Part shown: piece after piece, positions 43,171 to 54,659 of the stretch
Layout: each line of letters begins with the position of its first letter
Position numbering within the stretch: the stretch's first letter is position 1
Assembly: GCA_009823505.1 (NCBI GenBank)
Contig: VZQC01001595.1
Span: 3,113,039-3,177,038 of the forward strand
DNA from: Rhizomys pruinosus
Taxonomy: Eukaryota; Chordata; Mammalia; Rodentia; Spalacidae
Length of the DNA: 64,000 nucleotides
Direction: 5' to 3'
The notes under the pieces: model-generated
Told to the model about the DNA's origin: nothing
Seen by the model: the letters and a program-made list of their open reading frames with translations, nothing else
Database searches by the model: none
Made by a program: the position numbers and the translations under genes

Positions 43171-43980
43171 TTAAGCAGAAATTTATTGTAAAGAATACAC
43201 ATGAAGGCATTAGGTATAAAGCAAAAATTATAACTTTGACTTCATAATGAACAAACATTTCTTATCATCAAATGAGAAAAAAAAATATTAAGAAATGAGA
43301 GGACAAAGAAGAAAAAACACTTTAGAAAGATAAACCCAACAGCTTGCTGATATTAAGAATATATGAAAATTCTATAAGTCAATACTAAAGGCATAAACAA
43401 GCCAACTAAATTTTGAGAATTAAATTTAGTTAAGAAGGCTTCCAATGAGTTTCTGAAAGAGTGCTTACCTCCTTAGTGTTGAAACATAAATAAGAATACT
43501 ACTGTAATAGACAATCTTTTATCTTAACAATTTTATGTAATGAATGTTAACTTAAATGAAAAAAATTAGCAAAGTTATAATCATAGGGGATATTATCCAC
43601 TAAACCTATGATGTAAATAATAAATGGGGTAAAATTTTAAAAATATAAGCTTTCAAAAATAGATATTTATACAAAATAAACTATGAAGAGTGTGAAACAG
43701 AAGACTTATTTTCAATAATCATGTGAATAAGCCAGCTCTAGCAGGAGTATGGATAAATTATTGCATTCACTCAATGGAATTCTCAGTAAGAAAGAGGCAT
43801 CAATTGCTGACAGGAGGGATATGAACAGACATTATGAACATAATCTATACCCCAGAAATACTAAAGGGATTACATTCTTTCATAGAACTTCAAACTCTGA
43901 GGCATAAATATCTATGATGTGTTTCCATTTATAAACAGACTGATGTGACCTTAATGTTCATCCTACTCTTGTTGAAAATA
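43171..43980 (+). repeat. Ancient L1/HAL1-type 3' fragment
   Basis: Weak but ordered similarity to the end of old L1 ORF2 ('tgacttcat', 'caaatgagaaaa', 'cctc...attgcattcactcaatggaattctca', 'tgtttccatttataaa'). No frame remains. Confidence 0.45.
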
Positions 43981-45234
43981 AATGTACAATAGTCATAAGA
44001 GTTTTACCCTTGTATGTCCAAATAAAATGATTCCTCAGGTTTTCTAGCCAGACTCTATGGATAATTGTGAATTATTTTAGGGTAGTGGAGTAATGCTTTA
44101 CCAGAAAGTTTCTTAAATGGTAGCCATAATGAATGGCTTTTGCTGCAAATACTAGGTACATAGTGAGAGGAATGAAATAAAATTGTACACTCCGGATTGC
44201 GCTGCACACACACCATCTCTTCCAGGTTTACTGTAATGCCACGGGCAGGGTCATTTTATCCCATCCCATGAGTATCTATCGGTTATGGCAGACGTGGCTC
44301 AACATTTCATCTATTTAGAAGGTCTTTTGCTGTGTTGGAGTGACATAATCTTTTCATAAATTTAACTATTTTAAAACTAATAGTGCAAACTTTGTCACCT
44401 TTCTTTCAAGGTGACCACTCATTATGCTCCTCCGAGGCTCTAGGAAAGCTCAGAGTCAGCTGTGAGTAGCAGAGAGCAAAGAATTCTTTGACATCTGTGC
44501 CAGATGTTCCTCCATTTGAACATTTGGCTTCGGAACAAATGAAAAATGTTATTTTTAAATAAAATAGTGATTTGGAATTCTAGTATCACTTTTAAACTGA
44601 AATATGCTTATTTAATTTTTATATATTGAGAGTTAACAGCTGATATTAATTGATAGGGTCTGATTATGAGCAATGTTATTAGCACAATAAAAGCAAATTC
44701 TTGCAAAGTACACCTCATTAGCTTACTGCCTTTGATTCATGCTGGGCAGCAATTTCATAAATTCAAACGTGTTATCTCCCAGCATACGGCATTCTCTCAC
44801 ATTTGGTTGTGGTTGAGATTTCTGCCTGACTGCCAATATTTGGCACTTTCTGTGATCTTGCACGTGTTGCAGTGCAGATTAAGCTTTTAACTTTCAGCAA
44901 TGGCAAAAGATATTTACATGAGTTTATATAGAAGGAAAAATTATCAAATTTATGTTTTCTAAATGTTTATGTATCTCACTTCCAGTATTTCCATAGCAAA
45001 GCATAATTAGAGTATTTTTTTCAATGTTATCAGCATATCACTGTGATAGAAAATATTTTTGTCTTAGATAAAGGTCTTGTATGATTTTGAAGGATATTTT
45101 CAAAATGTCTTGGTAGATAATAAAGTGTGCAAAACACACACTGTGCATGCTAAGTGCAAGTGGATCCACCCTAGACTTTCGAAAGTTTATTTTCTTTTCA
45201 CAGCTCGAAATTTCAAAGGCTTTTTCTTTTATTG
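43981..45234. other. Repeat-free island
   Basis: Contains no SINE, L1 or LTR hallmark. The parts at 44160-44530 and 44640-44930 have more balanced composition, a few CpGs and homeodomain-like core motifs (TAATTG, ATTAG, GATTCAT). A 74-codon frame at 44666 is probably chance. This is the most likely place for conserved non-coding sequence in the window, on composition alone. Confidence 0.35.
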
Positions 45235-45525
45235 TATTGTACTATTTGGGGCATGTTCATTGTGTGTACGCATATGAATCCCTGTGTGTTCATATGGAGA
45301 CCAGAGTTCAATGTTGGATAACTCCCTCTACTGGTTTACACCTTATGTTTTGATACACGGTCTTCTGTGGAATCTAGAAGTAAGTGATTAACTGTACATG
45401 CTTCCCAGCAAGCCCCAGGGATCCTCATACTTTTCTACATCTCAGGGCTGAGATCATGGTGTGCATCAACATGCTTGGATTTTTGTGTGGGTGTTGGAAA
45501 TTCAAATTCAGGTTTTATAGTTGTA
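45235..45525 (-). repeat. B4/RSINE-type SINE, antisense
   Basis: Order 'catgttcattgtgtgtacgcatatg', 'catatggagaccagag', 'ccagcaagccccagggatcctc', 'ttttgtgtgggtgttgga' matches an old antisense B4-type element. Confidence 0.65.
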
Positions 45526-47077
45526 CAGAAAACACACCCATTGATTCCCCCCCACACACACACATTCCAGCTCTTCAGAAGGCTTGTCAAGGTAATGAAG
45601 CAAAAAGTATAAAATGGCTCTTTGAAGGGTGGAGAATGTTCCTCTCTTGTTCTCCTTGAGTTTTTCGATTAGACATAATACTAATGCTATTAATATGTCA
45701 GGGGGAAGGTCACTATTAATGTAGAATGCTATTTATATTGTGATAAGGTTGATAAAACAGCTCTTGATTTTTTAAAGATAATAATCCAAAAGTTTGGATA
45801 CATAAAAATAAGCTTAAGAGAAAAATCTTAAATTTTGAGAAAATGGATTTTTGAACTGATTTCCCAAGCAACAGAAGCCTAGGATTTAAAGTATTTTCTT
45901 CATTCTAGAGTTTTCATTATATTACATGGCTTTTATCAAACTCCAGAATCAACCTTCATCAACAATATCTTATTGCATTATAAATGTTAGTGCTCCATGG
46001 ATTTTCAGACAAATATTTACCCAGGCACCATATTTCTGTGCATTTTCTGTCCATTCCACTCTGTCCATTGTTTCCCTACACTATAACATTTGCTTTGGTG
46101 GCTCTTCATGACTCAAGCCCCAAGGATGTAAAGTGGCCCTGGGTGATATGAAATCATTAAGACACTGGCAAAGATAGACCTGAATTTAACTCTAAAGTTC
46201 ATAGAAGGCTTCCTATTTTGCACAACCACTTAAACATGGCTTGACGCATGATACTAAAGACACACCAAAACCCATGAAACACAGAGAGACTGGTGGTGAG
46301 GAGCGTAGTGTCTGTGTTCTCTCATTGTTGCTCTTGTTCTTTCATTCCTTTCATTCTAAAATTGCATGATGCTTGTGAAAACGTCATTAAATCTTAGATT
46401 ACCCAGGATCCCCTTACACATCTCTAATCCTACTCCTTTTACCTTGCCTACAAAACTCTTTTGAGTTTGCTTTACAATTTATTGGAATTTTTCTTAACAA
46501 ATTATCAGATTTTTGTTTCATTGTTCCTGTGTTATAGATTTATGAAAGGTCCGAATAATCCAAATTACTTCTTTCTTCACCCATATTAATCATTGTGTAG
46601 ACTCTTGAAAATCTGAACAGAGGCTAACAAAATGCATGTGAGCAAATGTTTTATAAAAGATTGAGGAAAATACAGGGCATGGGAGAATCCAATACTAGAG
46701 TTTATAGTATATATTGAATTAATGAATTCAATTGATTGATTGGATATTGTGCTATAAATCATAATATCAGCAATATTGAAATGAATAGAGATGGACAAAG
46801 ATGATTAATGGTGATTTGCATAATTAATAATATATTTCACATAGTGAATACATAGAATATTGAGGGTTTCTTTAAAAATGATAAATTAGAATATAGAAGA
46901 ATTTAGAAGTTTTAAGGGATTTGTGTGTGTATGTGTGTGTGCAATTATAGTGGAATGAATTCTGTAAGACTACTATCTCAGTAGAACAATTAAAAAAGTT
47001 CATTCCCTTTCCAAATTCTCTACCTATACAGTTTTTCTTTGCAATCATATTTATTAAGGAAAGCAGTGCTAATAAAT
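45526..47077. other. No gene or repeat recognised
   Basis: AT-rich, with short C/CA (45548-45568) and GT (46921-46942) runs; nothing else supported. Confidence 0.45.
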
Positions 47078-47340
47078 GCCTTTATTGAATTTTTGTGCAT
47101 TTCATACAAAACTTTTCAATCAGTCTTGATCACCTGTACACCCACTTCTCCACTGGCAGGCTCTCACACCTCCCTCTTTGGATTCACACATTCTGTCATT
47201 TTTGTTAGGGTCTATTGTGCCAAATTAATCTCCCCAGCCATTCATCAGTACCAGATCATCCTCTGAGCTCTAGTATGCATATCCAGAGTCCCTCTTCTAA
47301 AGGACGTTATTCACCCAACCTAGACCAGCTGCTAATTAGG
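47078..47340 (-). repeat. L1-like 3' tail, antisense, diverged
   Basis: The plus strand shows TTTATTGAATTTTTGTGCATTTCATAC, then a C-rich stretch and 'cacattctgtcat', as in the L1-like tails at 20.6 and 37.9 kb. Strongly diverged. Confidence 0.45.
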
Positions 47341-48539
47341 CACAAGACCCATAAAGTATTTTTAAAGTAAATTAATGAATAAAATAGCTCTTGCTACTAG
47401 TGGGTGAACAAATGCATCACATGCAATAAACAGCCCAAGATAATATTTATTCTGTAAATGTCTCAGTCATATTTGCCAATCAGTCTGAAGAAACAAAATA
47501 TCACAAAAAATTGTTTCAGTAAATCATTCTACAGAAGGCATTTTTGATAGGTAGAGCACTTTGATACAAGGTGACATTAAGTAAACCCCATTTTATATTG
47601 ACTAGATCAGGGTGAAATAGAACATCAATTTAATACAGTCCATGATTTCTATTTTATGGAGCTGAAATTAAATCTCAATATTTTCTTAGAGATGAAATAG
47701 AAATTATTATTCTCAGAAGTTTAAGTGATATGTGTGTGATTATTCTACAATAAATTATAACTGTAGATTTATTTATAAATTTCTATTAAATATTTAGAGT
47801 GGTTAAGAACACTTAGAAAATACTTGTAAACTGCCTTTTTAACTGCATGGTGTAGTTTTTCTAAATTTATTTCATAAGATCTTTGTCAACTTAAACATTT
47901 TGTGTGATCCCTTTTACATGATAAGACTGATATTTTTAGTTCTGTGAAGAATCCATTGACAGTTTGATAGTGAATCAAATAATTATTGAGGCTACTTTTC
48001 CTAATATGTGGATTTGTGCAATATTTATTTCCAGGTCCATTAATTTTAAATATTTTTCCTTTGTCAGGAAAAGAAATCTGAATGACAAAAGAAATATGGA
48101 TAAAAAGCAAAAATAATATAAGTGATTTAAAAGCTACTGCCAAGATATAGTAATGAAAATAGAATGATGCTGCCATAAAACACCCACAATGCAATAGAAA
48201 AAAAAAATAGGGACCACTAAAGTGAAGCCATGTGTCCAGTCAGCTGATAGTTAACAAAACTAAACTGTATATACATTGGGGAAAATTACAACATCTTCAT
48301 TAGGAAATTTTTTAAGCCAGTGAAAGAAAAGATAGCAGAAATACCTCAGAATATTGAATGGGCAAGTATTTTAATTAAAGCACTAAAGCATGGGTAACTA
48401 TACCTAAATACACATTGAGAATAGGACAGTCTAAAAATTCTATTCACAGTAAAGCTAAAACCTGCAAATGGCAATGCAACGTTTACAAGGTATACATCTG
48501 ATGACATTGTAATAACCAAAGTATTTAGGATTCTCCAAT
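47341..48539. other. No gene or repeat recognised
   Basis: AT-rich, nothing supported. Confidence 0.45.
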
Positions 48540-49080
48540 ATCTCTATACCAAATGAAATCCATGTAGCCCAGTTATAACTGGTTTTTATCAAAAAGAAGA
48601 TATAAAAAATGGCCAATAACTAAAGACAAAAATTCTGAAACTCACTAATTGTTGAGATTATTCAATTAAAAAGAAAATGAATTATTACCTCACTCCACAT
48701 AGACTTGTGTTGAATTGAGCAAAAATAACATATGCTGGGGAAAGGGTAGAGAAAAGTAAACTCTAATTACTTTTGGTAAAAATGTAAATTAGTATAGCAA
48801 TTATTAAAAAATATAGAAATAGCTCAAAATTAAACCAACGAACTACATTATGATTCTGGAATCCTTTCACTGAATAAACATGAGAAGAAATTAAATTATA
48901 TTGTTAAGGAAATTATTTCCACCAACATGCTTATTCCAGCACTATTCACAATAATCTAGCAATAGAGGCAACAGTGGTGTCTATCAAAGAACTAACTGGT
49001 GAAGAAAATGTGACTCATACAACAGAATACTAGCAATAAAAATAAGGAATTCTTTGTGAAAATCGTCAGTAGACTTTTGG
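48540..49080 (+). repeat. Ancient L1 ORF2 3' fragment
   Basis: Ordered old-L1 blocks: 'atgctggggaaagggtagagaaa', 'tgattctggaatcc', 'catgcttattccagcactattcacaata', 'gactcatacaacagaatactagcaataaaaa'. Confidence 0.7.
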
Positions 49081-49084
49081 ACCA

Positions 49085-49640
49085 ATATGATTATTCCATC
49101 TGTTTTTTTATACAAGCTAAGCATTATTATTCTTTTCCCTCTCTCTCTGTTTAACCCTCCTTCCTTGCAACCCCATTTAAGGTTTCCGAATTGTTCCCAT
49201 TTCTCCCTTGATAATACCTATTTACTATGCTCCCACCTCTCTGGACCTCCTTCATCCCCTTAATCCCTATAGTTTCTTATATAACCCTCCCTCTCCCCCT
49301 CCTATTTGAATAATCTCATTTTACACATGTCTTCCTCCTATTATTCTTCTGTCTCAGGTTCCCTTGTTTCCTTTACTTCCCTGGTTCCTTTCCATTTTCC
49401 TGGTTCCTACAGTTACAACAAAATGTATACTCACAGACAAAGATTTGGTGACAGGATCCACACATGAGGGAGAATGTATATCATTTGATTTTCTGAGGTT
49501 GTGCTACTTCATTTAGTATAACACTTTCTAGTTCCATCCATTTACCTGACAATTTCATAATTTTATCTTTGTTTACTGCTGAGTAGAACTCCATTGTGTA
49601 ATTATATACATGAGTCCATGTGTACAGCTGAAGACTACAT
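49085..49640 (-). repeat. L1 3' end, antisense
   Basis: Pyrimidine-rich tract (49135-49400), then 'aaagatttggtgacaggatccaca', 'cttcatttagtataac', 'gagtagaactccattgtg'. Same organisation as 41597-42330. Confidence 0.7.
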
Positions 49641-50279
49641 ATCAAGAAATAGTGCCAGTCAAGAGAAGCATCCCTTCAATTTGTTGGCCGAGATAATCCA
49701 TGAGAATCCACACATTATATAGGCTATTGCTACAACCCTTGCTTGCTTCATAGAACATGAATGTAAGGCACTATTGCTGAAGACAGGGAAATAATTTTGC
49801 CAGAGAATTTGGAACAACAGAGCTGAAACTGACATGGAAGCCTCATATCGTGAAAGGTAGCTCTCATAACTTAGAAGAGCACTATGGAAGCTACTAAAGA
49901 AGAACATTGATAGATTGTCCAATCCTAGATTTAAGGACTAATAACCATATCAATCAGGGCACGGGAAAACATATTGGTGCAGTAGAGGCACTTTTATCTT
50001 GATCAGCATGTACCTAATTGGAATTTAAGCCCATTCAAAGGGAGACATTTCCAGTGTGGTACTGAGTACATAGCCAAATACATATAGTTGGAGTGGCCAT
50101 AAGTCTTACAGAAAGCTGCAAGGCTGTTATATACCTAGTCAAATGTAATTTCTTCCTTTGTGCAAAATATGATATCCTTATATTTACAGAAAAATATCCC
50201 AGTCATCACTCATCAAAGAAACTTCTTTGACATTGGAAATTATTAGAGTACCACAGCTGCTCATGTAGAGACTGTCTGT
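49641..50279. other. No gene or clear repeat
   Basis: May be upstream L1 3' UTR sequence of the next entry, but I cannot demonstrate it. Confidence 0.35.
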
Positions 50280-50840
50280 TAATTGCCCAAGCCTAAGTGA
50301 CACGTCTGTCTCCATGCAACCTCTACACTAATGCATCTCTCAATTCTCATCAATGAATCTGCCTCATGCAACAAAGGGCCAGGAAGACAAAAGGTCACAA
50401 TTGACCAAAATATAGAGAGTAAGTGTCTGCAGTGCATGGGTCCTTGGACAGGGCTCCTACACTGAACTCCACCACAGAAGGCTCAGGGACCATTTCAGAA
50501 GAGGGGGCAGAAAGATTGTAAGAGCCAGGTAGTAGGTACATGTCCATACAGAAATAAAAATCTAAAGTGACCTGGGTTCTTACTTGTGAACCTACAGCAA
50601 TGGTATCATCATTCACAAGACCCATGTGAACTCAAGCAGACATAAACCCCATCACAGAACTGTGGAAATGGGCAGTAGGCCCCAATCTCAGTGAAAGAAT
50701 CATAGGGATCTGGTTGCTGCTGGGTGAAGAAAAGCTGATCATAAATGGAGAGATTCCAGATAGGTTGACTAGATCCCAGTGGATGAACTTGCATTGAAGA
50801 ATATCTAAGGGCACTAACTTGACATGATAGGCTGTAGGGC
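50280..50840 (+). repeat. Old L1-type 3' UTR, target of the provirus
   Basis: Contains 'ggctcaggga...cagaagagggggcagaaagattgtaag' and, at its end, 'actagatcc.a.tggatgaact.g.attgaagaa', which aligns with 31088-31145. The alignment resumes after the provirus at 59508. Confidence 0.55.
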
Positions 50841-51402
50841 TGAAACATTTGTCTGGCTATAAGCGAGGACTGCAGTCATTGTCCTGACAACCCCCTGGGG
50901 GCCAGGATATGCAGTATTCCTGATTCAACTTGGACAAAGCCACAGACCCTGAGGGCTCCCTTTTGATGTACAGAGCATATGTCACACCTCCAGTTTACTA
51001 TACACAAAACTGGGAGTTCTGTTGTCCCCCCTCCCCAAGAGCCAAAATGACTCTCACTTCCCTTTTCCTCATTCACACCCTCCTGCCCCCACTTCCCTGC
51101 CTAGAGAACAGTAGCTTTAGTATATAAATCCATTACTTGTTGTCAGTAAACAGTTATTTCCCTGTGGAATCCCTCTTGGTCTCATCTCTGAGTCTGTTTC
51201 TCTTCTTTATTCTCTCTTTCTTTGTTTCACTGGGCATCACTTCCTATCTCCCTCCCCCTACCTACCAGGGCTTAGACCTGAGTCTTAACCAGCTGGGCCG
51301 GGTGGACCCTGGGGCTTGTAGTCACATGGAAACTGTGCACCCTGGTCCAAAGAGAAATAACATCCTATGGAAGGCTGGACATGCAATACATCAACTACTA
51401 CA
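50841..51402 (+). repeat. 5' LTR of type-D-like provirus
   Basis: Begins TGAAACATTTGTC and ends ...CTACA two bases before the primer binding site. TATATAA at about 51120-51126. The poly(A) signal position reads AGTAAA. A pyrimidine-rich stretch follows at about 51185-51235. Aligns along its whole length with 58919-59505. Confidence 0.92.
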
Positions 51403-51404
51403 AC

Positions 51405-51422
51405 TGGCGCCCAATGTGGGGC
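51405..51422 (+). other. Primer binding site, tRNA-Lys1,2 type
   Basis: TGGCGCCCAATGTGGGGC differs at one base from the Lys1,2 primer binding site. This primer is usual in type-D and several class II retroviruses and not in typical gammaretroviruses. Confidence 0.9.
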
Positions 51423-51969
51423 ACAGCCTTTCATAAGACAAGAAGGAAAAAGGTAAGGTTTATTGTTTGGGGGTTACAATTCATAACTCTACACCTCGCT
51501 CTAGTGAGGCAGGCTAGTGGGCAGTGCCTGTGTTGGACTCAGCCAGTCCCACCCTCTCTAGAGTGACGGAGCATCATCTTAGGCTCCGCCTGTCTCTCAG
51601 TCCTAAAGTCTCTCCAAATTGAGACAATATTTGGAGGATTCAGAGAAGGGAAGTTGAGCCACCCCTGGAAGGGAAAGGTGTCCAGGATAGTGGCCAGAAT
51701 TTTGCACATCCTCACGAGTTTTTCAATGAAGGATAAGCTTTCAATCTTCTTTATTTTTTGCTTTTTTTCTAACCCTTAACTTCAGTTCCTGCAGGTGTGA
51801 GGCAATCACTGATCCAATTGCTGAGCCAGGTGGCTGCAAACCATCTGCTTCTAAGTTTTTCTGTACTCACTAGCATCTCTCTTCTTCTTTCCATAGTAAG
51901 GAATTTTGCCAGGGGCCTGCCTTGGGGAATGTCAAACTGATGTGTCTGTCTTTCCTTTCTTTCTTTATG
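51423..51969 (+). other. Proviral 5' leader
   Basis: GC-moderate untranslated region between primer binding site and gag. An AAGGTAAGG at about 51449-51457 could be the major splice donor. No other function is visible. Confidence 0.5.
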
Positions 51970-53467
51970 ATGGGAAACAAACAGGCACACCAAAATGACC
52001 CACAGGTTAAGAAAATAAAAATACTCCTTAATAGCTGAGGAGTTAATAACTCTATGCAGGAAGCTGCCTCCTTTTGGATCGAAACCCGTGGATGTCCTCT
52101 GCAGACTTATGGAATCCAGAATCTTGGACCCGTGTGGCACAGGGGACTATGCAGTGGGAAGGGCAAGACACACCCATCTCTCTCAAGTCTTTGCCACTTT
52201 TAGCCATGGTTAGACGATGTCTAGGCCCCTCCCATCAGGCAGAGCCAGGTAGAGATTCTAACAAAAACAAACCACAGACCCTTTCCACTGAGGTCTTTGA
52301 TAAAAATCCCCCTGAGGCCCTTAACAAGCTCCCCTCCAGAAACTGCCCAATTCCAGACCTGGTGGTGACAGGAAAATTAAACAAAATATCAAAACAGATC
52401 CACCCCTAGCTGTCTCTGATCCCTCCCTCCATTCTTGGCTGCCTTTTCTTAATGGGCCAGAAGCAGCACTTCACCCATCTGCTTCTCTCTCTATCACAAA
52501 AAAACTGTGGCAGATCAGGGACAGCCAAGAGCTCCATCTGCAGGCTTTTCCCAAAAACATAGTCCCAAATCAGAGTCACCCTCTGAATTGGTACCCATAT
52601 CAGGCTAGTGACCTAAAGGAACTCAGGCAAACAGTATGGGAAGATGGTGTCCAAGCACCGGGGACAAAGTCAATTCTCCAGAGCTTCTGTGCTTCTCTCA
52701 ATACTCCCCAGGACTGGAGAGATACTTGCAGATCTTCCCTTCCTGGTCCACTATTCTTACAATGGGAAGCACTTTATAGAGATGAGTGTCTCCAGCAGGT
52801 TCAAAGAAATCAAGGGCAACCTAATGTGGACTGAGGTAATGAACAACTTTTCAGAGAAGGAGATTTTAACACGGAGACCCAGCAGACTAAGGTGGCTCTA
52901 GGTTATTTTGATCAGATCTGCCTTTGCAGCCTGCAAGCCTGGGACTGGAAGCAACCCTCCCCTTGCCCCCAAACTGAACCTCAGGTGGGTTCCTCCCTAC
53001 TATTTCCAAGACAAAAACCTGAGGAACCCTTGTCTGATTTTATCTTAAGAATGAAAAGCAGTCTAGAGAGAAAATTTCCCAACCCTACAACTAGGGAAAT
53101 GCTCCTTAAGAGCACTGTCTGAGAAGGAATGACTTCTGAATGCAAGTAAGCCTTCTAGGGTTTAATGAAGGAACATTATGATTGATGGATAGTAGGGACT
53201 CAGGATGTAGGGGCAACCTCACACAAAGCTAATTCTCTGGCTTGAGCCTTTACAGGAGCTGCCACCACAAATGAAAAATATTTCAGTTGTGGAGGCCGAG
53301 AACATTGGAAAAGAGAGTGCCCTAAAACATCAGTCTCTCCCAAAGAGACTTCTGATGCTCCCCCATGTGCCCTTTGTCCCCAGTGCAGAAAAGGGTATCA
53401 CTGGAGGAAAGCATGCTGCTCAAAGAATAGTAAAAACAGCAAACTATTGGCATCATTAAACTTTTAG
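51970..53467 (+). pseudogene. gag: Type-D-like gag, decayed
   Basis: The ATG at 51970 starts MGNKQ, keeping the myristoylation Gly. A TGA at 52036-52038 stops it after 22 codons, and further frameshifts follow. MA- and linker-like sequence runs to about 52640. CA contains a major homology region (KPEEPLSDFILRMKSSLER, about 53012-53070). NC has two zinc knuckles: the first reads Tyr-x2-Cys-x4-His-x4-Cys (first Cys lost at 53279-53281), the second (CPQCRKGYHWRKAC) is intact. The stop is at 53465-53467. The presence of two knuckles places it with betaretroviruses. Confidence 0.85.
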
Positions 53468-53574
53468 GTGGGTGGCTCCCTGCCAAAGAAACAAGGGGGG
53501 AGAGAGATTCAATACACACCCTTTGGGCCATACCCATTTCAGAAGGTTTCCATCCTGCTTTATCAATAAAAATC

Positions 53575-53838
53575 TGATGAATGGATAGAGAAAATGTGGT
53601 ACATCTACACAATGGAGTTCTATGCAGCAGTAAAGAAATATGACATCATGAGCTTTGCAGGAAAATGGCTGGAGCTAGAGGACATCATGCTGAGTGAAGT
53701 AACACAGTCCCAGAAAAAACAAAGGATGAATGGTATCCCTCATCTGTGGATGCTAGTGCTAATTACCTAGTTGTAAGTATTTCTTGTGCACAGCCCCTTG
53801 AGCTTTTGTCCAAAGCAATTGGGAGTGATGCATATTGG

Positions 53839-53870
<32 letters not shown>

Positions 53871-54091
53871 GAAAGGACTGCATTGAAGAACTGACTGAAA
53901 CAGTGAACTTCTGCTCAAAACAGTCAACTTCCACATGGAGAATATTGAGAAAGACTAAGAAAGAGATGAAAAGCATGTTTGGAAGAATGCATCAGCTCTG
54001 GTGGGGTGGGGGAATGGGGGGGACATGGGTCTAGATTTGATAAAAAATAAATTAATTTAAAAAAGAAAAGAACAACAGAATTAAAAAAAAA
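53575..54091 (+). mobile_element. 5'-truncated L1 inside provirus
   Basis: The last ORF2 codons (WYIYTMEFYAAVKKYDIM-like) and a 3' UTR with (CAA)n and a G-rich tract, ending in A-rich sequence. Flanked by CAATAAAAATC at 53564-53574 and 54092-54102 (11 bases, perfect). A later insertion into the provirus. Confidence 0.96.
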
Positions 54092-54155
54092 CAATAAAAA
54101 TCAGAGGGAGGCCCTTCAAATCTTTGATAGATACAGGGACAGATAGAACCATTTT

Positions 54156-54306
54156 TTGGGGGGGGTCTTTTTGAGACAGGGTCTCCCTGTAGCCCCAGCT
54201 GTCCTAGAACTCACTCTGCAGACCAGACTGGCCTTGAACTCACAGATATCTGCCTGTCTCTGCCTCCCAGGTGCTAGGATTAAAAGTGTGCACCACCGTG
54301 CCTGGC
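54156..54306 (-). repeat. B1 SINE, antisense, in proviral pro
   Basis: Antisense B1 flanked by AGAACCATTTT (54145-54155) and AGAACTATTTT (54307-54317), one mismatch. Confidence 0.96.
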
Positions 54307-54659
54307 AGAACTATTTTAGAAACAATAAGAAATCCCCTCTAACTAGCCACTACTTCCAGTTCCTAAACTCCTAGGTATCAGGGGACCCTCGCAATCTTAC
54401 ATCACTAAAAATACATATACCTGGGAAGACCTTGATGGAAATACAGGTTATATTTGCCCATTAGCAGCACCCACTAATATAAATCTACTAGGGTGAGATC
54501 TTTTGGAGGCTTTGGATGTTGTTATTGCCACCCCGAATGAGAACAACCACACCCAGACAGACCAGTTAGGCAGGGAAAAATGCCTCCATCATCTTAGCAA
54601 AAGCTCCCCCAACCCTAAGGGTCACTGCAGCTTATAATCCCACACCCCTGCCTAGACTG

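Larger units (their letters stand above)
53470..54570 (+). pseudogene. pro: Type-D-like pro, interrupted by L1 and B1
   Basis: The protease active site LIDTGTD is intact (DTG at 54130-54138). An L1 3' end (53575-54091) lies upstream of it and a B1 (54156-54306) begins six codons after it. Flanking protease sequence continues after the B1 (QSYITKNTYTWEDLDG, then INLLG followed by a stop). I see no dUTPase motifs in the space available. It is probably lost or was never present. Confidence 0.75.

Noticed and set aside
50395..50848. Minus-strand frames just upstream of the provirus
   Set aside because: They lie in an old L1-type 3' UTR repeat and have no recognised domain.
53840..53871. Regular repeats resembling a small array
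   Set aside because: It is a (CAA)n microsatellite in an L1 3' UTR. No CRISPR-like repeat-spacer pattern exists in the window.
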